Positions 1 through 5,066 of a DNA stretch of 5,066 bases are shown here, in pieces. The stretch covers positions 1 to 5,066 of the forward strand of contig CAADUV010000144.1 in assembly GCA_900752305.1 (NCBI GenBank). Reading direction: 5' to 3'. The DNA comes from an uncultured Oscillospiraceae bacterium. Lineage in GTDB: Bacteria > Bacillota > Clostridia > Oscillospirales > Oscillospiraceae. Within the stretch, counting starts at the first letter, position 1. Each line of letters opens with the position of its first letter. The notes under the pieces were generated by a model. That model saw nothing but the letters and a program-made list of their open reading frames with translations, searched no databases and was not told the DNA's origin. Made by a program: the position numbers and the translations under genes.

Positions 1-2279
1 AGCGGCTCCATTGGGTGCTGGAGGGCAACCCCGGTACCGGCAAGACCATGATCGCCAAGCTCATCGGCCAGGTCTATCGGGAGTGCGGCATCCTGCCCAA
101 GGGGCATACGGTGAAGGTCACCCGCTCCGACCTAGTGGGCGAGTATATGGGTCAGACTGCTCATAAGACCCGCCGGTGCATCGACCGGGCCATGGGCGGC
201 GTGCTGTTCATCGACGAAGCCTACGCCCTGACCAAGGGGGAGGGCAGCGGCAGCGGCGGCTATGGCCAGGAGGCTATCGTGGAGCTGGTGGAGGCTATGG
301 AGGACTACAAAGGCGAGTTCGCCGTCATCTGTGCCGGTTACCCCAACGACATGGAGGACTTCCTGAAGGCCAACGCGGGCCTTGCCAGCCGGATGAAGAA
401 ATTTGTCCTGGAGGATTACACCCCGGCGGAGCTGGCGCAGATCTTTGTTCAGAAATGCCGAGAGCAGAAGGCAGAGCTGGAACCGTCCCTGGCGGAGAAA
501 CTGGAATCCTTCTTTGCCAATCAGAAGCGGCGGGAAAGCAAGCTGCGAGATTGGGGCAACGGCCGGGAGGCGGAGAACCTGCTGCGGGAGATGCTCCATG
601 AATGGGACGACCATCCGGTGTTCCAGGAGGACGAAAACGGACGCACACGCCTGCTGACGGCCGACCATATGCCCAAAGAGTTGACCCGCTACCTCAAGGG
701 CAAGGCCAAGGCGGAGGAGGAGCCCCGCAGCGCTGTGGAGGAGATCCAGCAGCTCATCGGCTTCGACGAGGTGAAGCAGGAGCTGAAGGATCTGCTGTCC
801 CTGGGACAGATGGGCACCAATCCGGACATGGAAGACCTGTTGGAGGATATGAACCTCCATTGGGTGCTCCGGGGCAACCCGGGCACCGGCAAGACCACGG
901 TGGCGGAGCTGATCGGCAAGGTCTACAAGGAGATCGGCCTGCTCTCCCGTGGGCACACCGTGAAGGTGACCCGCGCCGACCTGGTGGCAGAGTATGTGGG
1001 GCAGACCGCCGTGAAGACCAAGCAGTGCATTGAGCGGGCCATGGGCGGCGTGCTGTTCATCGACGAAGCCTATACCTTGAAACGGGCAGGCAGCAGCGGC
1101 GGCGACTTTGGCCAGGAGGCCATCGACACCCTGTTGGAGCAGATGAGCGACCGGAATGGGGAGTTTGCGGTCATCGTCGCCGGTTACCCCAGGGAGATGG
1201 AGGTCTTTCTGCAGTCCAATCCGGGGCTTGCGAGCCGGTTCGAGAAGAATTTCCTGCTCAAGGATTACACTGCGGAAGAGCTGTGCCAGATCTTCCTCCA
1301 GAAGTGCCGGAAGTGGAAATTCGTCCTGGCCGAGGACCTGCAGGAGGTGTTGGAACCGCTGTTTGCGCACATGATCGACGCCAGGCTCAAGAGCTGGGCC
1401 AATGGCCGAGAGGCGGAGAACCTGGAGAAGCGGATGCGCAAGCTGTGGGCACGGGCTCCGGAGCTTCGGGATGGACAGCGGGTCTACGCTCTGCGCCACC
1501 TGCCGGAGCAGTATCGCGTTTATCTGTCCGACGAAGAGGAGGCGGAGGAATCTGCTGTCCCCAGCTCCAAGCAGGCCAAGGCATCGTTCACCCTGTCGGC
1601 CAGCAAGCTGGCTGTGCCGGAGGGGGAAGGAAACTGGGAGGAGCGCTACCTGGATCAGGTGGCCAGCGTGGTCTATATCCGCGCCAAGAATGACCACAGT
1701 GTCAGCAGCGGCAGCGGTTCTATCCTCACCAAGGACGGTTATATTTTGACTTGTAATCACGTCATTGAGGGCAGCAGCAGCATCCTGGTGCGCCTGAAGG
1801 TAGATAACGGTCAAAAGACCTTGTGGAATCCGGCGGACGTGGTGTGGTCGGACAAGGAATTGGACGCAGCCATCTTGAAGATGGAGGACGGAGAGTATCC
1901 CACCCTGCCTCTGCGCCCCTTGTCCCAGCCCACCCAAACTGGCGAGTCCATCTATCACTGGGGCTACCCCTTCGGTGGGAAGCTCAGCGACGACCTGAAC
2001 GAGCTGCAGCCCAGCCTGTTCCAGGGCTACATCTCCTCCACCCAGATCAAGAACGGCCTGGAGCGCATCAACACCAACATGGAGGCCAAAAAGGGCTGTT
2101 CCGGCGGCCCGGTCTTTTCCAAGAAGGACGGCGCAATCATCGGCATCCTCTGCGGCTCCCAGACCTCCGGGGATGAGCATTTTCTGGAGGAGATCAACTA
2201 TGTGCTGCCGGTGAAATACATCTGGGAACGAATTGTCACCCAGGCAGAAACAGAACAGGAGAAGGGAGGCAACGCATGA
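1..2279 (+). CDS. Tandem CbxX/CfqX AAA+ ATPase fused to trypsin-like serine protease (5' partial)
   Basis: Predicted cytosolic ATP-driven remodelling protein with its own protease. The frame is open to the left edge (visible start RLHWVLEGNPGTGKT), so the GTG at base 15 is an internal valine and the start lies upstream. Counting that valine as residue 1, AAA domain 1 has Walker A GNPGTGKT (4-11), pore-loop-like EYMGQT, Walker B VLFIDEAY (D67, E68), sensor 1 near 104-109, arginine-finger-like R126 and sensor 2 NGREAE (R184). AAA domain 2 repeats this: Walker A 287-294, D350/E351, R408, R465. Both should bind and hydrolyse ATP. An acidic Ser/Ala-rich linker (about 506-540) leads to a Trypsin_2/HtrA-like domain with H582 (TCNHVIEG), D617 (ELDAAIL) and S696 (GCSGGPVF). 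No PDZ domain, membrane segment or export signal is visible. The family includes CbbX and SpoVK, but the protease fusion makes those names inappropriate. Architecture is confident; substrate and pathway are unknown. Confidence 0.93.
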   Translation, partial: RLHWVLEGNPGTGKTMIAKLIGQVYRECGILPKGHTVKVTRSDLVGEYMGQTAHKTRRCIDRAMGGVLFIDEAYALTKGEGSGSGGYGQEAIVELVEAMEDYKGEFAVICAGYPNDMEDFLKANAGLASRMKKFVLEDYTPAELAQIFVQKCREQKAELEPSLAEKLESFFANQKRRESKLRDWGNGREAENLLREMLHEWDDHPVFQEDENGRTRLLTADHMPKELTRYLKGKAKAEEEPRSAVEEIQQLIGFDEVKQELKDLLSLGQMGTNPDMEDLLEDMNLHWVLRGNPGTGKTTVAELIGKVYKEIGLLSRGHTVKVTRADLVAEYVGQTAVKTKQCIERAMGGVLFIDEAYTLKRAGSSGGDFGQEAIDTLLEQMSDRNGEFAVIVAGYPREMEVFLQSNPGLASRFEKNFLLKDYTAEELCQIFLQKCRKWKFVLAEDLQEVLEPLFAHMIDARLKSWANGREAENLEKRMRKLWARAPELRDGQRVYALRHLPEQYRVYLSDEEEAEESAVPSSKQAKASFTLSASKLAVPEGEGNWEERYLDQVASVVYIRAKNDHSVSSGSGSILTKDGYILTCNHVIEGSSSILVRLKVDNGQKTLWNPADVVWSDKELDAAILKMEDGEYPTLPLRPLSQPTQTGESIYHWGYPFGGKLSDDLNELQPSLFQGYISSTQIKNGLERINTNMEAKKGCSGGPVFSKKDGAIIGILCGSQTSGDEHFLEEINYVLPVKYIWERIVTQAETEQEKGGNA
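186..223 (+). repeat. 38-base direct repeat, copy 1 (Walker B region of AAA domain 1)
   Basis: These 38 bases, which encode most of RAMGGVLFIDEAY, recur without mismatch at 1035-1072, exactly 849 bases downstream. The flanking codons of the two AAA domains differ much more, especially at third positions. The likely origin is duplication of the AAA module, with gene conversion or strong constraint keeping this segment identical. Confidence 0.9.
1035..1072 (+). repeat. 38-base direct repeat, copy 2 (Walker B region of AAA domain 2)
   Basis: This is the second perfect copy of the segment at 186-223 and encodes the Walker B strand of the second AAA domain. The copies differ immediately after the shared CCTA (CTACGCC versus CTATACC), so identity stops sharply at the end of the motif. 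Confidence 0.9.
2264..2269 (+). promoter_or_regulatory. Ribosome binding site for the RCC1-like gene
   Basis: GGGAGG, within AAGGGAGGC, lies 6 bases before the ATG at 2276, inside the last codons of the protease gene. It gives the downstream gene its own strong Shine-Dalgarno and supports this ATG, whose ATGA overlaps the upstream stop. Confidence 0.85.
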
Positions 2280-3307
2280 GCATCAAATTGGCTTCGGCCT
2301 GCCCCGTGTGCGGCAGGCCGAAGGGAGCGGTCTCGCTCTCAGAATACGACTGCGGCCACTGCGGATTCCAGAACGCCTACCTGCAATCCTTTGCCGGAGC
2401 GGAGAGCCTGACCCAGTGGCAGAAGGCTGTCCAAGCCGCCAAAGGGGCCTGGCAGGCCAAACAGCGGGCGGAACACGCAGGCGGACGCCGCCTCACCGTA
2501 GGCAACCACGCCGTCGCCCTGCTGGTGCCTCAGGAACATGCCCTCTACCTGGCCTCCACCAACGGACAGCTCCGGGTGGAACAGAACGTTGTCCAGTTCA
2601 GCGCCAGCGAGCGTAATGACGCAGTGGTCTACGCCGACGGCACCGTGAAGGTGCTGGGGGAGGACAACAGCTATGGCCAGCGGGACACCGACCAGTGGCG
2701 AGACATCCAGTTCGCCCTGGCCGCCCCCAACTGCACCTATGGCGTCACCAAGACCGGCGCCGTCCTGGCGCAAGGCGCTCCGGTGGACCCGGCAGTGCGA
2801 GGGTGGACAGACGTCCAGACCCTGGCCTGCGGCACCCGCCATGTGGTGGGCTTGACCACAGACGGCACCGTCCGCCTGGCCGGCACATTGCCGGCCGGTG
2901 CAGCGGAAGCGATCGCATCTTGGCAGAACGTAACGCAGCTCACAGCGGCACGAGACTGCGCAGCGGCGCTGCATCAGGATGGCACGGTATCCTTTGCCGG
3001 CAAGCCCAACGACCCCAGAAAGGAAGCGGAGCAGTGGCAGAACATTCTGTCCGTGGCCTGCGACAGCGCCTATGTGTACGGCCTGACCCAGGACGGCAAG
3101 CTGTTGCTGGCCGGCTCTTGTAAGGCGTTCCTGGATAAGGGACGCTCGGAAGCGGCTCAGTGGACGGATTTGATGGAGCTGGCCTGTAATACTGCCGGTG
3201 TGGGCGCTGTGGACGCCGCCGGACAACTGCATTTTGCCGGAACCATGACCGGAGATGTGGAGCGGGTTTTGTCCGTGTGGAGGGAGAACCTGAAACAGCT
3301 GGTGTAG
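2276..3307 (+). CDS. Zinc-ribbon protein with RCC1-like beta-propeller repeats
   Basis: A 343-residue predicted cytosolic binding protein with no catalytic motif. The N-terminus carries a four-cysteine zinc ribbon (C9, C12, C26, C29; CPVCG and CGHCGF). A helical connector rich in Ala, Gln and Lys (about 44-68) follows. Next come repeats of about 36-42 residues with the RCC1-like pattern (hydrophobic)-G-L-x-x-D-G-T-V-x-x-A-G, a loop, then W-x-(D/N)-(I/V). Clear units lie near 113-149, 150-184, 185-224, 225-261, 262-304 and 305-343; a weaker unit at about 75-110 would complete a seven-bladed propeller. The tryptophans W141, W177, W216, W254, W296 and W335 mark the period. The ATG overlaps the stop of the AAA-protease gene by four bases and has a good ribosome binding site, so the two are surely co-translated. 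RCC1-like propellers usually bind proteins, so a recognition or scaffold role for the AAA-protease is plausible but inferred. Fold is confident; function is unknown. Confidence 0.9.
   Translation: MSIKLASACPVCGRPKGAVSLSEYDCGHCGFQNAYLQSFAGAESLTQWQKAVQAAKGAWQAKQRAEHAGGRRLTVGNHAVALLVPQEHALYLASTNGQLRVEQNVVQFSASERNDAVVYADGTVKVLGEDNSYGQRDTDQWRDIQFALAAPNCTYGVTKTGAVLAQGAPVDPAVRGWTDVQTLACGTRHVVGLTTDGTVRLAGTLPAGAAEAIASWQNVTQLTAARDCAAALHQDGTVSFAGKPNDPRKEAEQWQNILSVACDSAYVYGLTQDGKLLLAGSCKAFLDKGRSEAAQWTDLMELACNTAGVGAVDAAGQLHFAGTMTGDVERVLSVWRENLKQLV
2292..2323 (+). other. Perfect 12-bp hairpin just inside the RCC1-like gene
   Basis: CTTCGGCCTGCC at 2292-2303 is the exact reverse complement of GGCAGGCCGAAG at 2312-2323, with an 8-base loop. 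The stem is GC-rich, begins 17 bases into the gene and spans the codons of the first zinc-ribbon CxxC. No T-run follows, so it is not an intrinsic terminator. It could affect initiation or coupling of the downstream gene, or be a coding coincidence. The structure is certain at the sequence level; a role is speculative. Confidence 0.55.
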
Positions 3308-3365
3308 ACAAGGAGCGTTACAGAACATAGAGACGCCCAGGAGAATCCCAAATCGAAAGCAGTCA
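3308..3365. other. Short non-coding gap between convergent genes
   Basis: This stretch lies between the stop of the RCC1-like gene and the terminator stem. It contains an isolated AAGGAG-like string at 3310-3315, but no start codon or open frame of useful length follows. I see no other element in it. Confidence 0.6.
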
Positions 3366-3407
3366 AAAAGAGAGGTTGTCATCTATTTTAGATGACAACC
3401 TCTCTTT
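3366..3407. terminator. Bidirectional intrinsic terminator between convergent genes
   Basis: The arm at 3367-3385 pairs perfectly with 3389-3407, giving a 19-bp stem and a TTT loop (or 18 bp with an ATTTT loop). The outer end of the stem is A/T: an AAAAA run (3365-3369) on the left becomes a five-T tract for transcripts on the - strand, and CTCTCTTT closes the right side for the + strand. It sits 59 bases after the RCC1-like stop and 25 bases past the end of the DUF4428-type gene, so it can terminate both converging units. It is probably stronger on the - strand because the T tract there is longer. Confidence 0.9.
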
Positions 3408-3432
3408 GATCGTCTATACGGACCGGTTCCGA

Positions 3433-4224
3433 TCACCCGTTCACTGCGCCGCCGCAGAACTCACAGCAGCCGCTGGCGTCGGGGGTAGTGGTAGCGCCGC
3501 AGAAGGGGCAGGTGACGGCCTGCTTGGGGGCGTTGGCGGCTTCGATGTTCTCCCGCACGGCTTCCCGAACCTGCGTTAGTGCTGCGCAGATTTCTTCTCC
3601 CAGCTGCTTACAGCTGCGGTATTCCGGATTGTTGTCCGGATTCAGGGTGGCGCCGCCGCCCAGAGAAACACCGGCGATGGAGATGCTGGAGTTGGTCTGA
3701 GGAGTGACGGTGATGTCCTGACGATTCAGCTGGAAGCGGATCTGGTCAAAGTACGGGTGATTGACGGAAATGTCGATGTAGAAGTCATAGGAGTATTCAT
3801 AGCGCGGGGGATTGTAGTGCTCCTCCTTGCCATCGGCATCTTCGTAAGTCAATTCATCCCGCGTTTCGTCGATGTCCAGACGGCAGCCAGTGACGTCAGC
3901 GAAATCCAACACGTCCGGATTGGCTTGTCTCCAGTCTCGGGCGGAGGTGACCATAAACTTGCCCGCATCCTCGTCCAACAGTACTTTGGTACGCTCGCCA
4001 AGGGAACGGGTGGGGTGGAACTGGGCGACTTTCTCTTGATTGGCTTCTCGGTAGGCCAACTGCTCCTTGATCTCTGTCACCGTGCTCTGGCGGCGGTCAC
4101 TGAACCAGGGAGAGAGCTTTTTGGCGCACTCCTTGCACAGGTTGCCGTCCTCCAACTTCCGGTTGCCCAGCAGTCCGATCTTTTCGCCGCAGACATCGCA
4201 ATACTTTTTGCTGAAAAGTCCCAT
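3433..4224 (-). CDS. DUF4428-type protein with N- and C-terminal zinc fingers
   Basis: A 263-residue predicted soluble protein of unknown function. The N-terminus matches the DUF4428 putative zinc-finger pattern: CDVCGEKIG, then LEDGNLCKECAKKLSPWF, with C9, C12, C30 and C33 as likely ligands. A middle region (about 70-175) predicted to be mostly beta contains a conserved-looking block, VLDFADVTGCRLDIDE, followed by a Tyr/Asp-rich segment (YEYSYDFYIDI). It could be a PH-like fold, but that is a guess. A Gly-rich stretch (GVSLGGG) and a helix (about 208-230) lead to a C-terminal zinc ribbon, CPFCG with C254-x-x-C257. The start is the ATG at 4224, because GGAGG lies 8 bases upstream; an in-frame TTG at 4239 overlaps that ribosome binding site and is unlikely. 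The gene follows the small membrane protein gene by 31 bases and ends at the shared terminator. It is probably the last gene of a - strand operon. I see no membrane segment or catalytic motif. Confidence 0.88.
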   Translation of the reverse strand: MGLFSKKYCDVCGEKIGLLGNRKLEDGNLCKECAKKLSPWFSDRRQSTVTEIKEQLAYREANQEKVAQFHPTRSLGERTKVLLDEDAGKFMVTSARDWRQANPDVLDFADVTGCRLDIDETRDELTYEDADGKEEHYNPPRYEYSYDFYIDISVNHPYFDQIRFQLNRQDITVTPQTNSSISIAGVSLGGGATLNPDNNPEYRSCKQLGEEICAALTQVREAVRENIEAANAPKQAVTCPFCGATTTPDASGCCEFCGGAVNG

Positions 4225-4232
4225 AAATTTAA

Positions 4233-4237
4233 CCTCC
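4233..4237 (-). promoter_or_regulatory. Ribosome binding site fixing the DUF4428-type start
   Basis: On the - strand GGAGG (CCTCC on +) is followed by an 8-base A/T-rich spacer and ATG at 4224. This decides against the in-frame TTG at 4239, which would place the Shine-Dalgarno inside the coding sequence and add five residues. Confidence 0.88.
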
Positions 4238-4255
4238 AAAAACTGAAAAAATAGA

Positions 4256-4798
4256 TTATGTTGTACTGTCCTGTGGGAATAGGACAGGTTTGGTTGCTTT
4301 CTGTGCTAAGGCAGTCTCTGCGATGTCCGTCAGTTGATCGCGTAATTCAGACTCATACTCCCCATTATATCGCTCCGTGAACGACTGACCATTTCGATTC
4401 CAAGTGATGGACAGGTTGCTTTCCGTTGCATCTGAGACGAAAATACCTGGGATGGGTTCTTGATGCGGAGCAAATGAGTGGGCACGCAGATAGGATTCCA
4501 GCTGCGCCCATTGTATTTCAGAAAGCGGCAGCTGTTCCAATGTCCGCTCCGCTTTCGTGCTTTTGGAGCGGTAATGGCCTTGCAGGTAGGGAGCATCCTC
4601 GCTTCGATACACCCAAAAAGAAAAACAATCATCCCAGCACATATGGTTTTGCACCCAGCTCAAGGACACCAGATCCGCCGGCGGCGGAGAAGGGTCAGGT
4701 ACACTGGGGGAAAGATGCCGAGTTAAGCAGCTGACACCAAAGATCAGAAAAAACACAAGCAGGATGCACCAGAGTGCGGCGATCTTTTTCTGTGCCAT
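4256..4798 (-). CDS. Small membrane-anchored or secreted protein of unknown function
   Basis: A 180-residue protein I do not recognise. It begins with a basic MAQKK, then a hydrophobic stretch (about 7-25, IAALWCILLVFFLIFGVSC), so it is either a single-pass N-terminal anchor or a signal peptide. C24 sits at the end of that segment, but the preceding GVS is not a good lipobox, so lipoprotein status is doubtful. A Pro/Ser-rich linker (about 30-40) leads to an extracytoplasmic domain with C54 and C58 (MCWDDCFSFWVYR), which could form a disulfide. A likely helix (EIQWAQLESYLRAHSF) and a strand containing SNLSITWNRNGQSF follow. The ATG at 4798 is the first possible in-frame start because a TGA lies just upstream. 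Its ribosome binding site is weak, and only six bases separate it from the stop of the preceding gene, so translational coupling is likely. Base composition looks less GC-rich than the + strand genes. Confidence 0.78.
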   Translation of the reverse strand: MAQKKIAALWCILLVFFLIFGVSCLTRHLSPSVPDPSPPPADLVSLSWVQNHMCWDDCFSFWVYRSEDAPYLQGHYRSKSTKAERTLEQLPLSEIQWAQLESYLRAHSFAPHQEPIPGIFVSDATESNLSITWNRNGQSFTERYNGEYESELRDQLTDIAETALAQKATKPVLFPQDSTT

Positions 4799-4804
4799 AG
4801 TCGA

Positions 4805-5066
4805 TCACATCCAGGGATCCTCTGCCGCAGGGATGCGCACACCACTCAAAATGCTGGAGTATTCCCACAAAAACCACTGGTTGCCCTTTTGCCGCAGCTT
4901 CAAGGGGCGGGGGGAATCTGCGCCGCCGCTTTTCAGATAGAACCGCAGGTATCCGGCTTCTACGTCCTGCGGACGAGGGTCAGGCAGTACTTCCAACACA
5001 TAGGGCTGAGCGGGGGTATAGTTGTTCGCAGGAGAAGCGCCGTGAAAATAGGATTGGGGAAGATAG
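4805..5066 (-). CDS. C-terminal part of a conserved Firmicutes protein, DUF6935-like (5' partial)
   Basis: Only the last 86 residues are visible; the frame remains open to the window edge, so the GTG at 4999 is not the true start. The visible sequence has NNYTP followed by AQPYVLEVLPDP, then GYLRFYLKSGGADSPRP, LKLRQKGNQWFLWEYSS, ILSGVRIP and a terminal AAEDPWM. This pattern recalls the C-terminal domain found in many uncharacterised clostridial proteins and, from memory, is closest to DUF6935. The family name is tentative. The region looks like a small beta-rich module with the conserved aromatic core QWFLWE. No catalytic residues can be assigned. The next gene starts six bases after the TGA, so this gene probably leads a - strand operon whose promoter and 5' end lie beyond the right edge. 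Confidence 0.75.
   Translation of the reverse strand, partial: YLPQSYFHGASPANNYTPAQPYVLEVLPDPRPQDVEAGYLRFYLKSGGADSPRPLKLRQKGNQWFLWEYSSILSGVRIPAAEDPWM

Noticed and set aside
15..17. GTG at base 15 as the start of the AAA-protease gene
   Set aside because: The preceding in-frame codons encode RLHW, matching NLHW before the second Walker A, so the gene extends beyond the left edge.
132..2180. A 682-codon open frame on the - strand opposite the AAA-protease gene
   Set aside because: It lies antisense to a gene with unmistakable AAA and protease motifs. Its length follows from G/C-rich third positions removing stops on the opposite strand, and its product has no recognisable domain.
2878..2896. 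8-bp inverted repeat GGCCGGCA-CAT-TGCCGGCC inside the propeller gene
   Set aside because: It is short, GC-rich and within a repeat-encoding region using GCC/GGC codons; it is expected by chance in such DNA and has no flanking T-run.
2339..3382. A 347-codon open frame on the - strand opposite the propeller gene
   Set aside because: It is a shadow of the RCC1-like gene, begins inside the terminator stem and shows no domain pattern.
4225..4239. TTG at 4239 as start of the DUF4428-type protein, adding five residues
   Set aside because: The TTG overlaps the GGAGG Shine-Dalgarno that is ideally spaced for the ATG at 4224.
3757..4254. A 165-codon open frame on the + strand opposite the DUF4428-type gene
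   Set aside because: The opposite strand carries paired CxxC zinc motifs and a strong ribosome binding site, so this is a shadow.
4674..4688. Palindrome around CCGCCGGCGG in the small membrane protein gene
   Set aside because: It encodes the proline-rich linker with CCG/CCN codons and is too compact to fold usefully.
4721..4732. Lipobox at C24 of the small membrane protein
   Set aside because: The residues before the cysteine (G-V-S) lack the usual Leu/Val/Ile at -3, so I do not call it a lipoprotein.
4805..4999. A 64-residue small protein starting at GTG 4999
   Set aside because: The frame is open from there to the window edge, and the upstream residues (NNYTP, then AQPY) continue a conserved-looking domain, so it is the tail of a longer gene.

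Overview
The window looks like chromosomal DNA from an anaerobic gut-type member of the Clostridia (Oscillospiraceae or Ruminococcaceae grade). This is an inference from three things: a fairly high GC content with strong G/C preference at third codon positions, strong AGGAGG-type ribosome binding sites, and gene families (CbxX/CfqX AAA+ arrays, zinc-ribbon RCC1-like propellers, DUF4428 proteins) that are typical of such genomes. No rRNA, tRNA, CRISPR array, transposase or phage gene is visible.

Layout. Two gene clusters converge on one hairpin terminator. On the + strand, bases 1-2279 hold the 3' part of a large gene for a protein with two tandem CbxX/CfqX-type AAA+ ATPase domains fused to a C-terminal trypsin/HtrA-like serine protease with an intact His-Asp-Ser triad. 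Its stop overlaps the start of the next gene by 4 bases (ATGA). That gene (2276-3307) encodes a four-cysteine zinc ribbon followed by about seven RCC1-like propeller repeats. The pair ends at a perfect 19-bp stem (3366-3407 region) that can also serve the opposite strand. On the - strand, reading inward from the right edge, are the 3' end of a gene of a conserved Firmicutes family (4805-5066, resembling DUF6935), a small membrane-anchored or secreted protein of unknown function (4256-4798), and a DUF4428-type protein with zinc fingers at both ends (3433-4224). These three are tightly spaced and probably co-transcribed.

How the genes may work together (inference). The AAA-AAA-protease fusion reads like a cytosolic, ATP-driven proteolytic machine in which the remodelling motor and the peptidase are one chain. 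The translationally coupled zinc-ribbon propeller is a natural candidate for its substrate-recognition or partner subunit. The pairing suggests a protein quality-control, signalling or conflict (defence-like) module, but nothing in the window shows the trigger or target. The - strand cluster may be an unrelated neighbour or part of the same accessory locus. No member of it has a recognisable catalytic site.

Other signals are a perfect 12-bp hairpin just inside the start of the propeller gene, and a 38-base perfect direct repeat shared by the two AAA domains, which suggests duplication with recent homogenisation.
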